The notes: generated from the sequence alone by a model not told the origin. Counted from the stretch's first letter, positions 12,059 to 24,621 are shown. The stretch is DNA of 64,000 nt from Reticulascus tulasneorum (GCA_001557505.1 LSAX01000001.1:3906001-3970000), one strand, 5' to 3'. Numbers and translations are program-made.

Positions 12059-13030
12059 TCACCCATCATCTTCATCATCCTCGTCTTCTTCAGGGCTCTC
12101 GGGTTGCGCAGTCTTGACTTTTTTGTTTGGGGTGCCACCACCAATTTCGGATTTTCGCTTCGTGCCGCTCACTGCGTTTGTAGCTTTAACAGCGGTGTGC
12201 TCCAGCGAATCCTTGGGGCTCTCGCCGGGGCCGCCCTTGCCTCGCTCAATTGCCGCCACCTCTTCGGCGGTCAAGAAGCGACCACCAGGTCCACGAGGTC
12301 TTCTCATTGCATGATTGTGTCTCGACTCGTGAAGATACGGTTTGCGGCCCTTGGACGTGAGTCTGAGTTGCTCTTCCAGCTTTTGCCGAGCCACGCGTCT
12401 CTTGAGGATTCGATGGAATTGCTTCGCGTTCACGTAGAGTGGGGACTCTTCGACGCCGCCAGCGGGCATTTCGGGTGACTGGGGATGTTGCATGGCCTGG
12501 GATTGAGGCATTTGTGGGGGAGCAACGCCGGGTCGGGGACCACCGTGATTCATCATGCTCTGAGGGGTCGGCATGCCGGGGCTCGCAACCTGGCTGAGCC
12601 GTCGCTGTCCAGGTAGCTGCGGTACATTGTTCATCTGAGGCGGCGACCTTGGCCCTCGGCCGTCCTTCTTGACGCCTGGCAATCTCGGCGAGGTTTGGGG
12701 GAGGTTTGGATCCGAGGACATGTATGGGTAGCCGGATCCAGATGCGGCTGCGGTCGCAGCCATGGCGGCGGCCTGGATGTGAGGCATGCCATACTGCATG
12801 CCCTGTGGTGGTACGCCGTACTGTGGTTGGTACATGTTGTGACCTTGATTTTGCGTCGACTGTTGTTGGGAAGGCAGTATCGGCGAGGTCTGTACACCGT
12901 GCTGGTGGAGGTTGTGGTTCGTGGGCGAGGTGATGCTGTTTCCTGTTCCCGAGTTTGTGTACCCGGACTGAATGTGTCCTTGCGAATGTGCGCTCTGTGG
13001 TTGCTGTGGGTATTGGGCGTACTCCATCAT
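12059..13030 (-). CDS. hapB: CCAAT-binding factor subunit HapB (NF-YA)
   Basis: NF-YA/Hap2 subunit of the heterotrimeric CCAAT-binding complex, which with the HapC and HapE histone-fold pair recognises CCAAT boxes. Single exon, 323 aa. The N-terminal two thirds is Gln/Pro/Ser-rich, as expected for this family in filamentous fungi. The conserved core begins at about residue 195: the A1 helix with YVNAKQFHRILKRR (199-212) contacts HapC/HapE. A short linker follows (TSKGR), and then the A2 DNA-contact segment with YLHESRHNHAMRRPRGPGG (232-250). The tail contains KRKSEIGG and KKVK, possible nuclear localisation signals, and a strongly acidic end. A TTCCACAG acceptor-like sequence lies directly before the ATG, so a 5' UTR intron is likely. 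Two inverted CCAAT boxes lie about 310 bp upstream of the ATG. A second Met follows the first, so the exact start is trivial to the product. Confidence 0.96.
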   Translation of the reverse strand: MMEYAQYPQQPQSAHSQGHIQSGYTNSGTGNSITSPTNHNLHQHGVQTSPILPSQQQSTQNQGHNMYQPQYGVPPQGMQYGMPHIQAAAMAATAAASGSGYPYMSSDPNLPQTSPRLPGVKKDGRGPRSPPQMNNVPQLPGQRRLSQVASPGMPTPQSMMNHGGPRPGVAPPQMPQSQAMQHPQSPEMPAGGVEESPLYVNAKQFHRILKRRVARQKLEEQLRLTSKGRKPYLHESRHNHAMRRPRGPGGRFLTAEEVAAIERGKGGPGESPKDSLEHTAVKATNAVSGTKRKSEIGGGTPNKKVKTAQPESPEEDEDDEDDG

Positions 13031-13338
13031 TCTGTGGAATCTGCTTGTTGGAGATACCGAAGGAACGCGCTGAAGCCTGGTGTCCTCGTCGCGATATTAT
13101 CAGCACCAATGAGAGATGCGTAGGCAGCTATCGGTCCCGATTCTTTCGTGAGAACTGGATGGCGATCGGCTTCGCTGGGGTATGGATGAGAGATGACGAA
13201 TAGATTTCGACGAATACTGCCGTTCTTGTGAGGATTGATGTTTAAAATGGCCTCGAAGACTTGGGTAGAATTGGGCAGAGGAGTTGGGAGAACTGTCGTC
13301 ACTCGGGGTCTACGCGAGTGTGCTAGATGTACAGGCTG

Positions 13339-13350
13339 CCAATCTATTGG
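13339..13350. promoter_or_regulatory. Inverted CCAAT-box pair upstream of hapB
   Basis: The sequence CCAATCTATTGG contains one CCAAT box on each strand, two bases apart, about 310-320 bp upstream of the hapB start codon. HapB is the sequence-reading subunit of the complex that binds this motif, and in Aspergillus nidulans the complex is known to repress hapB. An autoregulatory role here is inference. Confidence 0.4.
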
Positions 13351-14298
13351 ATATGCGTGGATGAGCTGGCAGTCGTAGATATGGGTAAGTGTGCTGCGCC
13401 AGTGGCCGACCACGGCATATGCAAGCTGATGTAGTAGTCGCGGGGCGGACTTTCGTGGGTGGCTTAGCCGTGTGGAAAGTCAACCACGTGAGGGCAACCT
13501 AGCAAGCGTACGGCCGGGTCGAGGCTATTGCTGTGCGAGGTACAGAGTCCAGTTGACGGTTGCGGGAGCGGGTATTTTTGGGCGAAACAGCGTGAGCCTT
13601 TGGGTTCCCCAGAACCATAAACGGTCACTTTCTGCGTTTTAAGATCTATCCAACCAAAGAACATTAGCTTTGCTGTATATAAGCCAAAGCTCGGGTGGGA
13701 ATGACGGGGGGCTAAGATGTATGGTGGGGGAGGTTTCTGTTCTCGCGCCTTGGGCCAGCTTTGATGCGTTGGCAGACCTTGCATGCATGACGGAATATGC
13801 ACAAGCCAGGCCCACCTTGCCCACCAGCTCAGCGCGACAATCCCTATTGTGGAAAAGGTGGCGGCGCAACGGAACGAGGACAGCCCAAACTGATGACTGT
13901 GCGGTTGCAGGCGCTGGCTCTGCACACCAGCCCGATAAGCGCTATTCGACTTGCATCAAGTCGAGGCTGCACGGTGGTCGTTGGTAAGGGATACGCATGC
14001 CAACCCTGTACACTGTACGGGCTGTTTGGCGCTGAGGTAAAGGCAGCAACTTTGTGACGGGCCAGCCGTGCTGTCCCAATTCTCCAACACTACCGAGAGC
14101 AAAAGCAGTGAGGTGAGGTGTGGTGTCGAGAGGGGAGGGGAAGGGTCAAGAGCGGGAAGTGGAGGACAGAGACGTAAACGTAACATCAGAAGGCTAAAAG
14201 TAAAGTGGAAGGCTGTCATGGAGGGGGTTCCATGGTTGACACCGATGGTCCGGCGCAGACGTGTGCAGGGCAGTGAGGGGTGTTGCTATTTTGTGATG

Positions 14299-14350
14299 GT
14301 GGATGGGATGGTATGGGATGGGATGGATGGGATGGGATGGATGGGATGGG
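14299..14350. repeat. GGATGGGAT-type simple repeat
   Basis: Imperfect tandem GGATG/GGGATG units on the plus strand, within the presumed hapB upstream region. A similar shorter run occurs near 57151-57172. Confidence 0.8.
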
Positions 14351-14778
14351 GTTGCAGCTCGGAAACGACTAGAATCAGGCAGGTAGGTAGGTTTGGCAGG
14401 CAGGACACACAGCATATCGACCATGAAAAGATATGGGAACGTACCGTTTCTGAGATGATGCCTCTGGCAGTTCTGTGCCGGCCAAACGGGGAAAACGGCT
14501 ATGCACTGCGTCGGCGTCAGCATTAGTGCTTCTTGGTTTCAGACAAAGAGGCGAAAGTCATAATATAAAAAAGGCGCATCAAGTTCGAGACAGAATGGGG
14601 AATTGGCCCAGATGAAATTATAATGGTGAGAATACAGGCAGCATGATGGCACACTGCCGTGTAATAAGAAGGACGGCGTTAAGGAAGCGAGCCTTGAAAG
14701 GGAGGGGGGGGGATATGGGATGAGGTGTTTGACAAGAAGAGGCACGGAGAGTCCAAAGAGGATACGTACCTATTATTT

Positions 14779-14800
14779 GGCTGGTTGGTTGGTTGGTTGG
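14779..14800. repeat. GGTT microsatellite
   Basis: About five GGTT units in a row in the presumed hapB leader or promoter. Confidence 0.75.
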
Positions 14801-15608
14801 TGCAAGTCGAGACGCGCTGAGAGGTGCTCGCCTCGGTTGGATTCGTTTGCGATTGCGACGAAGATGATTATGGCGCAGAAGCAGCACGACGCGACTGGAC
14901 TCGAAGATGATTGAAGGACTTCGGCGATGTGGTTAATTGTTCTCCGCAGGCGGATACCGTCACCTGACTGTTAAAGGGAGCCAATGGTGATGGCGAGAAG
15001 CAAGCTTGCGACGATGATAGGCCTCTTGAGTCGTGATGTTTCTGGATATTCAGAGCTGTCGCGAAAAGACGTGCTGATTTGCTGGGTTTTTGTGGGAGCA
15101 GCGAGGAGCCTTTTTCTGCTGGGGGAGCGAGCAGGCAAGCCGTGCGGGCTGACTGGCAGGGCTGGGGGGGGGGTATGTCCTCCTGGTGTGGATTGGAGGT
15201 GATGAAGGTGGTGGATGGGAGGGGGGAGGGGTGGCGCGTGGAGCTTGGAGAGTGAGTGACCGGGTGCCCAGTTTCGGCCGCGGCGTGGGACTCGTGGCGT
15301 GGTAGGGTTTAGTTTTGGGTTCGCTGTAAAATATCGCAAGCGAAAGAATAGGCAACTAAAGTAGGTAGGTAATGGCCGGAGTTTCTTTGGGTTGTAGGTG
15401 TTGGTTGGGAGGGGGGCTGACGTCGCAGAGACGGACGGACCGGCAAACTGTGCAGCGCGCAATGCACAGCAGGCACAACACGAGGCGGCGGGGCGAGGAC
15501 TGAAGTTGTTCACTTGGCTGAGGTAGGCGGTCTGAGTCGGAGGTAAAGGTGGTCCTGGTTTGGACCTCCGCGGCTCCTAAAGGCAATGAATGGACGTCCT
15601 AGTCCGAG

Positions 15609-15643
15609 GCAGCTTGCTTGCTTGCTTGCCTGCTTGCTTGCGT
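15609..15643. repeat. TTGC microsatellite
   Basis: Tandem TTGC units with one substituted unit (CTGC) in the middle, upstream of hapB. Confidence 0.8.
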
Positions 15644-16277
15644 CGTTAGTTGGGGACTTGCCGCTTGTTTCTTTCGGTCGCGCGGGCTGCCGGTGTCGTG
15701 GTCAGTCGGTGGGAAGGCGCTGCAAGATCGATAAAGTGCGATGCGGCGCGTCTTCCCCCAGCATACAAAATGCGGAGCGGATAAATGTCGTTGGGTACAG
15801 ATCAAGATGCAGGGCTCTCCGGGCTTGCTGCTTGCGTTTCGAGATGCTGCTGAGGTCTGAGAGACGACGGATTCTGATTGATTCGACTGGCTTTTTTGTC
15901 CCTCGCGTCCAGTATTTCTTGTGGACCAGAGGGGTTGATTGGTTGTGGAAGAAGGGGGAGGAAGAGACGAGGGAAAATACTCGGAGATGATTTGAGGGGG
16001 CGGGACCACAGTGTCTTTAAGATCTGTGACTGGCTGAATCAGCGTGCTATGTGGGGCCGGATGGTGGCTGGCGACGCGACGTGGGTTTTGATTTGCTGAG
16101 ATGACGTGATCTCTCTCTGCAATTGTGGAGACCACGGCCCGCCTGTAGATACCTATACGGTACGTCGCAGAGCAGCACACAGGTACCCGTCAAAGCTGTG
16201 AGGGTACAAGCGAGGATTTAAGTACTTATTCGAGTACTTCTCCGGTATCTCTTCAGCTTCGAGGCGCCGAATCTCTC

Positions 16278-16278
<1 letters not shown>

Positions 16279-16309
<31 letters not shown>
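16279..16309. repeat. 31-bp poly-T tract
   Basis: Thirty-one consecutive T bases followed by a TCTTTCTTTTC pyrimidine stretch. It could be a nucleosome-excluding promoter element. It could also be the poly(A) remnant of a retrotransposed minus-strand copy, but no retrotransposon ORF or target duplication is visible next to it. Confidence 0.85.
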
Positions 16310-16310
16310 C

Positions 16311-19300
16311 TCTTTCTTTTCTTCTCTCCCCTTGTTGGTTCACTTCCCGATCCTCTCTTGAGAGGGGGTGGTGCTGGTTAGTGACCTTCACTTCCACCAG
16401 TCAGTTTTTATTCGTCGTTAGTTGTCCAATTCCCAATTTGAACTCAACGTGTGAGCAAAGATAGCCTCTGGCCCGATAGAGCCTCTCTATCAGAAACAGG
16501 CACCGCCACTTGTCGTCGAAGATACCACAGGGAATGATGGAGGCGAAAGGCCAATCGGCAGCTCACACTGTCTGTACCTGCTGTTCCAGTGGGAAGCTAC
16601 AGTGGTTGCTCTCCACACTATTCTCACTGATCAGGCTCCCACTCTTCTTCACTCTTCCCACCTGTATCCGCCCTCTTTCCTGTCTCCTCTTTGTCTTCGA
16701 GAGCCAGCTGTGTCTCGATTCCTCCGCGCGACTGCAACGCCACCAAAATTAAGCGGTCAGCGTCGGCAGGCAAACAGGCCAAACCTTGATCTGAAGAATG
16801 ATGCCGATCGACGGATTTTTGCGCTGGCAACGAGGCGACTATGGGCTAAATTTAGACCAATTCACGTCCCCAGCACCTTTTTCGCCGTGGGCTGGAGAAA
16901 GTGCGAGTGCACACGGACAGTGCGGAGAAGTGGCGGTGACGGCGACGGTGACAGGTCGAAAAGTATACTACGTAGGTGCCTAGGTAATAGGCGACCCCCT
17001 ACGCTGCTAGCTTCGTTCGCTCGGAATCACTGGAACGAGCGAGGCTGGTGCTGTGCTCCACCCGCTGGATTTCATCAAACCACACCCGCGCACACAGTGC
17101 TGGCACAGTTGGCCAGGGACGGGACCGAGACCCTCTGGTTTGGGGCGGACGGGGGGGCCCTACGTTGGGTCAGCAGGCTACACGTGATACACACCGCATG
17201 AATCTCTGTAACGAAACCTCGCTCTTGAAGCAACCTTCCATGCACGAAAAGGAAAGAAAAACCCATGCGCTGGCGGCCTGGATGGCTGGCTGGCGGGGAA
17301 CAGGGGCCGTGCTGGCTGGACTGCTCCCCCCCCTCTTGTCTCTCTACATTGCCTGACTTGGCTCGTCATCACCGTGCTGGGCCTTTTCGCTCCTGCGACA
17401 TCGAAATGTCGGTGAGGGCGGCGCGTCATGATCCCATATTGCCCTCTTTTTGCCTTTGCCCGATCCTGCTCCCAACTATCGCGAAACCTGCATCAGGCCG
17501 TGCGGACATACCTAAAAGGTCACTTACTTAATGCAGCAGATATATGCAGTTCGTGTATCAGATTACTGTGTGTATAAGTGCTGACTGTAGGAGTGGAGTC
17601 GAAGTAGTCGGGGGAGGGAGGTCGGCGTACCCGCGGACGTGGGGAGGGAGGTCGGGTACCTGTGCGACCTTGGTATCTGGATCGTGATGGGTGGGTGCAG
17701 GTGAATTGGTGGTGGGTGGGAGCCCAGCACTTTGGATGCAGACAGCAACTTTTGCTGGCCAGTGACTGGAGATGTGTGGATCGCGCAAAGAAAAAAGGTC
17801 GGGCAAGAAAATCGTTGGACAAGAATTTACGACATACGAATATTGTGAGTGGTTGGAAAATGCAGCATTTCTGCAGCTGCCAAATGGACAGCCCTCCTTT
17901 TATGACAATTTGGGTGGGTGGGAAGTGATCTTCTCGTCCAGTCCCCGACGAGAAGTGGCCGAGCTGCTGGCCGGGGCCGCTGTGCCACTGCATTGGTCTG
18001 AGGCCACTTTGTCTGACCTCTCAGCTCTGATGTTGTGGTATTGTCTTCAACTCCATCTTTGCCACTGTTGACTTGACGACAGGCGTCGACGTTGAAGGCG
18101 GGCCGGCGCCGGTATTAATCACGTTGTGGACGTACTTGTGACAACTCGAGACAGGCCCATCAACGAAGGGGGTTTCGCTCTGCTCAGCTCTCATGCTTTT
18201 GCCTCCAGTCCTATGTACATTTGTCTCGTTTACAGGCACCTCATCGTATTTCTCTCGCGGTCATTAACCTCGAACCATCTCGCACATGCGCCAGTCAATA
18301 TTATCTTGTCCGCCGCCCAGCAGCCTAGGCCCGCATGGCGTACGCCTCGCAAAGCAATTGGTCTCTCATACTTCTGATGAGCCCAAGTATTCGGGATCTG
18401 CAGATGTGGTGTGGGTGACTAAACTGCTCCAGCCCAGGCAATCCTCCGTGATCATCGGACGAGAGTCCCATGGTTGCCTCGACATCCACGAGTAAATCGG
18501 CAGCATTCTTACCCCAGATGCCGTACTACCTACCAGTTCAAACGCCACAGGATCATATTCTTGAATTACTGATTTCAACTTCAAGTCCACTGACAATCCT
18601 TACTTGTCGTCTCGAGTGCCTACAGGCTACGAGTTGGGTCCAAAATTGTGGTCTTTCATTTCGTCTCTCTCGTAATGTCCGCCTGCTCGTTCTTTTCGTG
18701 TTGCAATCTCGGGCTTGGTGATCACCAGTCGCAACATTACATTTTCCCGAGCTGATATGAATAGGACGACTCAGTCACAATCGCAAGCGGGCTTTTGTGA
18801 TATCTTCATGCCTTGTGCCCCAGCAATTCCCGATTCTGCAATCAGCTCACCCCTGTCGCCTGTCGTTCAGCGAACGAATCAGGGCCCAGAGTTCAACCTC
18901 TCGTCTTCTATTCGGCGCCAAAGCAGTGAGCTACCTCCACACCAGCCAACTTTGATGTTGGCGATGTTTCTCGTTCCTGGCGCTTATGGAATTGACGTTG
19001 CAGTTGGCTCCCACTGTCTCGGAAAAGCGGAACTTGCGGGCATGAAGTCATGCTACTTCTCCTGAATCAAACGAAGCGTCGGGCTAGAGCTTCACGATCA
19101 GAAGCTGACGCCACACCATATTTCCTTTGGGATTCTACGACCTCGCCAGGGTCACAGCTATCAGGGTTCTTGTCGGCCTAGACATCGGCGACGTAGCGCA
19201 TTCGGCCCTACGCCCGTACTGACTCTGGGGTATCTTCATACTCTGCATTAGCTTCTTGAGGAAGGCAGTTCGGTCTTCTGTTCGCTTGATCGAGGAATCC

Positions 19301-20978
19301 GCTGTTCACAGTAGATATTTACATACTACGCAGTAGATTGTGTGCGATCCGCAAGTGCTCTCGCATCCATTGATTGGTTCCTAAAACCAATGACCGGTCA
19401 CCATTAGGTCATGCTCCTTGCAGCTCCCCACAACTCTTGTCTCTACTACAACCTGGATACCGGGACGACATCAGCCTCGAATTCAAGCTGCTCTCTACCG
19501 TTTGCTTCTCTGGCCTCTATCAGATTCGGTCCGGCTTGCTAAAGAAAGTTCAATATTCTTGGCAGCATTGGGTTCCCGTGTCGGAAAATAGTTAAGCTCT
19601 CGGGCCACGAAAAGCAAGCCTGCCGCCACTCAATGTTCTGGCTCGGAGATGAACACGAGGCAAGAGCCATTTGCGTTGGAGGTTCCTTGCTGTGGCGCGT
19701 GTCTCGAATGAGTTGGCGGGTCATGGCGGGACATGGCAAGGTGCCTACCTCCTGTTGGGCAATCCGGACGGGCAGGGATACTCGGTGGAAGAGGTCTCAC
19801 TTCGGTCAAGCTAATTCGCAGGTTTTGGTTACATGGGAAGCTACGTGCGGGTTCTTCCCTGCCGTTGATCTACTGTTGTTGTTGGTATCAAGTATAGACA
19901 TGCGAGTGGATGGGGATTGGGATGTCGTCGTCACGGGATGTTGACTTCATCGCGGATGAAATATCGCCCATGGAGAAAAGCCGAGCACCAAGGATTGCAA
20001 GGTGATGAGCATTTCTAATCGTGACAAAAAATCCTGTGCACTCTTCACATAATGGACCTCTTCTCTTAACCTTAGCAAAGCGACGCACCCGAGAACTCAT
20101 CTGATGCTACCCATGAAGGAGCATTGTGAACCAACTTGTGGTTATGTGTTGTCTCCCATGATTTGTCAGTTGAGTTTATCAGATATCGCCTTTCTTTATT
20201 CAAAAACGAGACATGGCTTGTCTAAGTATGTATATACGTGGCTCCGATGCCGGACTATTGTTCAAGAATACTCCTCTTCATCTTTCTGGAAAGTTGTTGC
20301 CACCTACGGACATGGCGTCTCCGTAGAAAGCCGTCAGATCAGAGAGAAACTGACTAGAGTGTCTCAAAGGGTGTTAAATCCAACGATTGAAAGAATAGGA
20401 CTATCCTGTTAGCATAACTATTGACTCAACCTGGACTTAACCTGCTATCCCACGTATGTTCAAATGCTTGGTAACTCAAACAAATCAGTATCGACAAACA
20501 CTTTTCTACTTGGGCAATATGCATTTGGGTTCAATTTGCTTCTTCAATCTTGTCTTGGGCCATTCGTTATAAAATTTGGTGAATTTCCTGAAGCAGTACT
20601 CACACAATAAGGTCGGATTGTGGATAATGACTTGGTAGGCCACATGTGTATGTGTCAGATTTGCTTCGTGCCGCTCCGCCGACGAATTGCGGACCTCTTC
20701 GTAGCATCACGACATCGGTATCGTGAACACTGCCGATCGCAGACCAAGATTTTCTCTGGCTGCACCACAAGCATGCTACCATGTACATACAAAACCTACA
20801 GAATAATACCGGGTCAAGTCCGGAATTGGGATACTTGGGTCCGAAGACACCGCCCGCAAGGCTATCCCAGCGTAAGACAATGTTGGCATCGACGCAGTAC
20901 CCTGGCAGTTTAATTTTATGTTGAGTAAAGTGCTGAGAAGAGATTTCTTGCACCGAGTGTTTGGTAGTCCGCATCAAA
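16311..20978. other. Gene-poor stretch, no supported gene
   Basis: Open frames here reach about 199 codons (16602-17201) but show no domain, no consistent splice structure and no fungal codon bias that I can see. The composition is mixed rather than AT-skewed, so obvious RIP-degraded transposons are not apparent by eye. I see no RNA gene. Confidence 0.45.
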
Positions 20979-21433
20979 CTATAGCCCCTGAATGGGGCCA
21001 TGCAGCATGTGCGGGAGATCCTCGATGTCCATCTCGCAGTAGTTCGAAGAATCAGACTGATTATTGGTAATGGTACCAAAGACACCTGTTAGAAACAGCT
21101 TTGAACTTTATTCAGCTGTCCAGTAGAAACTTCAGGGACGTTGTTGGACACTTGGGACCGGGCGGCGTCATGGCAGCATCAATCTGTGGCCTTACTCGAC
21201 GAGGATCTTGTGTATCTTTCATTTGAGTTTTCATTCAGAGGTCTCAAAAAGACCTGAAACCTCGTCCTCGCATTGCTGGGATGGAACATGTTCACGTTGA
21301 AAGGCTGCGAAGCGTTGACAAGGGATGTGCCAGCGAATCCAGGGACACGAATAGCATCATCGATGGAGCTATCTGCCTGCCCACCCAGGGCTCTCTGATA
21401 GAGTTCCAGACGGACTGTCTCAAGTTCTGACAT
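20979..21433 (-). CDS. Candidate two-exon orphan gene, 114 aa
   Basis: I do not recognise this protein. On the minus strand the ATG at 21433 opens an exon to 21196. An intron at 21195-21086 (110 bp) has GTAAGG, a CTGAA branch-like site and TTTCTAACAG. Exon 2 (21085-20979) then continues in phase to TAG. The product begins MSELETVRLELYQRAL and contains VPGFAGTSLVNASQPFNVNM, and it ends near EDLPHMLHGPIQGL. There is no signal peptide or known motif. In favour: both halves have a balanced, protein-like composition, and the splice sites join frames exactly. Against: the product is short, lies in a gene-poor region, and an overlapping 161-codon frame in another phase (20600-21085) is equally open. 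It may be a fragment of a decayed gene. Confidence 0.28.
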
Positions 21434-24200
21434 CTTTCACGTTGCCCACCAATTCCTTCTTCTCTCTGTAACAGGGAATACCTCGTTCCTAGCCTCCATG
21501 GGTAGGGTAGATCAGGTCTTTCTAGAGGGATATGCGCAAAGAAGTTCCAAGACAGAGACATTGGCCACCTGACAACTCCCCAGGCACATTCGGGAAGTCC
21601 ACCGAGTTTCTAGCCAATTGGTAAGAATGATTATTAGCTTCGAGAAAGCAAAGAGACACTGTTCAAGCAGTTTTATATTGCTGAGAAGCGGAGACGAAGC
21701 TCGGGCACCAAGGACAGGCCGCTCCCGGTCGGAGCGGACATCACAAGCTGGGCAGGCAACGCTCGGAGGTTTTGCCAGGCATATCGTACGGCTAATTCTT
21801 TTAGGTCTGCGACATACCGCTGATCTAACATGATTGCTGTAAGTTAAGGAAGGGCGGGCAGTTTCTTGCTCAGCATCGAGCCCATGCTGAGCAAACGCCA
21901 TGTAGCCCAGGGGTTATGGACCTCACAGAGACGGTGGTACCCAGACAAGAATAAGACTCTCTACCGCGCACGATACATGGATAATAAAGTGCACGAGAGA
22001 TTAGTAGCTATATCCGTGAGTATCCTTTATCCGTAATTCCTCTACCTCGAGAAGAAGCACGGAGAGCATGGGCATCGCTTCTTGTCATAGAGGGTCCAAA
22101 TGGGGAAGGGAGCCGGACTGTGACGCCCTCCCCAGCACTTGCCTAGTGCACTATCAAAAGTGTAAAACTCCTCTTCATGGTGTCTACGAGAAACTCCATC
22201 CATCATAATGTCCATTTAATTCTTGCCCGCAAGCGATTTTCTCCTCTGATGTCCAACAACATGACATCCTGTTCAGGTACAGACGAACTGTACTTCCTCA
22301 ACGAAGAAGCTCGAGAAAATATGGTGAGCCCCCCCTATGCTCACTGCCCGCATGATTTCGATTAGGAATCTCCTCCTTCCGAGCAGGGAGAATGCTCGTC
22401 TACTCAAATCACATTTATCACTGAGCACGCTAACTCCTAGACCCAGGAGTCACCACCTTCTTAACTCTCGCTTGCCACATGCTCTCCGCAAACTCAACAC
22501 GTTTAGATGGTAGAATACAGGCAGGAGCTCTAGACTGGATGATCACCGCCCGCACCAGCCACGGCCCCTTAGACGACTACCACAGACCCTTTACTCACGA
22601 ATGCCCTTCGGCTCCTCTACATATGCGGCAAGAAAAAGACATCAGACCATCCCCTCGTCTGGGCAAGGCGACAGGACGCTCTAGACCCCGGATAGGAACT
22701 GGAACTCACGCTGCCGAGCACAAGGCATCATCACACTGACCCCATTGTATAAGCAAAACCAAGAAGACCAGCTTCTCACCTCGATCTGTCCAACAAGCCA
22801 AAGCCAAGTTAATTCCTCCCAGCCAGACCTGCGCCCTCTCGACGGCCCGCTGTCCACTTACATACTAGGTGTTTAACGCCTAAGCAAGCGCAAAACCCCT
22901 GCATGTATACAGATACTTATTACCCTGGTCCCTTGTCCTCTCCCTTGTCCTCGTGTTGCCCTCGCCGTCATCCTCATTTTGTCCCAGCACCTGCCCAATG
23001 CTACGGAAAGTTTGGGACACTTTCCCGACCAAGCTTTCCTGATGCTACCAACGGTTGCCGTCCGAATCCTGGTGAAGTTTGACAACCGGCTCAAGCACCA
23101 ACACATCATTTTTCGCTGTTCCATTTGTCCACCAGCATGCCGTAGGCTTCGCGGAAGGAGTTGATGACACCTTTGTGGCTGCATATAGACGACAAGGGGA
23201 GAGATAACTATGCCTACAAGGGGCACGATGCGCGAGTTTGGCGCAGTGATAGCAAATGAGGAGGCAGCAGAGGAGTAGTTGGACCCGCGAAGGATTCAAT
23301 ATTCCCAGGCCAACGAATACCAACTCTTCGCTAGACGGCGCTTATCGTTAGCCTGGCGGCTCCAGATCGATGGACCGCGGAGTTGGCTGGGCAGGAATCC
23401 AGTAACCAGCGACAGGATCCGGGAAGCCGGCCTAGAAGGCGACCTCTATACATGCCGGTGCTGAACTCTACTCGACACCTGCTCATGGCGATGTGACACC
23501 GTACGGCCAAAAGGCGGCCACATCCATCCCGAGCAGGCGCGCGCTGAATAACGCGCATGCATCGAAGCACTGGGGACGACTAGGTCCTTTGGAGGATGGT
23601 GTGCATGAGCCACTTGGCTCCCGACCCTCCGAACCATCGATGACCAACGAGATGGTGGTGGCCGGCTCCAATGGCTACGATGCATCAAGTGGCGCGCGCT
23701 CTGAATCTGGACATGCTTCTACCTCTGGGGCCCGGAGTGGAAAGAAGACACCCAGCCTCTTTTGCAGGCCAAAAGCGCTTTCAAAAGCGAAGAGCACACA
23801 GCCTCTGGTTGACCAAGAACGAGTCAAAACGAAGCAGTACCGCGCGCGGACTGAAGCAAGGAAATGAAGGCATCAAGTGGATGGATTGGGGATTGGGATC
23901 GGGGCCGAAGAAGCGGTCGAGATATTGATGAGAGAGTGAGGATTGGAAATGCTTAAATGAGGCGCCGATCCCGTGCGCCGTTGGGATCTGATCTTGAACA
24001 GTAGTGAAATCCATCCGTCTCCAGACAGGCACCAGGCGAAAAGAAGTTGAGAGCCAAGAGCTTTCCTTTCCCACACTGACCTGTTCTCGCTGCTTACCCA
24101 TTGTCTCACCACGGGAACCCCATATCCACAACGAATCACGAGCCTTACGACATTTTCTTTTCCCCTTATCTCAAGCATCATCGATACCCCAGACATTCTT
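21434..24200. other. Gene-poor stretch, no supported gene
   Basis: Several open frames of 60-130 codons overlap on both strands without a recognisable domain. The plus-strand frame at 23493-23867 is Ser/Ala-rich and has no start context that I would trust. Nothing is annotated here. Confidence 0.45.
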
Positions 24201-24621
24201 GCATACGCTTTAGGGCTATTTCCATCTTCTACTCTTTTTTAGAACTCTTCTTCCCGGGTTGATCAACGAACGGGATTCTCTCGACGTGTTGCCACGCAGA
24301 AACACCAATCGTTCAGGGCGCCTCAGCACATCCATCTTCCTGGTAGAAGATCGATCTTGTGGACGAGACTCAAACTTGCAGGTGAGTAGGCTTCGGAGGG
24401 CTCTGTCGAATCAGCGTCCGGCGTACTAAGAATAGAGGAAAGACAGCTCCGTTGTTCTAGCGCTTCGACGCCCACTTTTTTGTCTAGACCAGTTGGCGGG
24501 ATACTAGCAAACGGAAAGTCGCCAATCAGAAGCTGTCACCCTCTTAGCTGCCGTGTCTCTTGTCCACGTCGTCCTGTCTTTTCGCGCCGCCGCGGGTACG
24601 GAACACCTCGACAAGAACGAT

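Larger units (their letters stand above)
13031..16310. other. Probable long hapB leader and promoter, pyrimidine-rich on the minus strand
   Basis: No coding gene is supported. The plus strand is G/A-rich (several GGGGGGG runs), so the minus strand is C/T-rich, the polarity usual for fungal promoters and leaders of minus-strand genes. Simple repeats interrupt it: GGATGGGAT units, GGTT units and TTGC units. A 31-base T tract closes the stretch. I infer that much of this is hapB regulatory or untranslated sequence; RNA evidence is absent. Confidence 0.4.

Noticed and set aside
14299..14350. Tandem GGATGGGAT units considered as a CRISPR-like or structured array
   Set aside because: The units are only 5-9 bases and contiguous without spacers, in a eukaryotic genome; this is a simple repeat.
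16602..17201. 199-codon plus-strand frame
   Set aside because: No recognisable domain, several overlapping frames are equally open, and there is no promoter or splice context that favours it.
20600..21085. 161-codon minus-strand open frame
   Set aside because: The first part has poor composition, no motif is recognisable, and it overlaps the better splice-supported orphan candidate in another phase. Either may be chance.
23493..23867. 124-codon Ser/Ala-rich plus-strand frame
   Set aside because: Low complexity, no family resemblance and no supporting gene structure; left unannotated.
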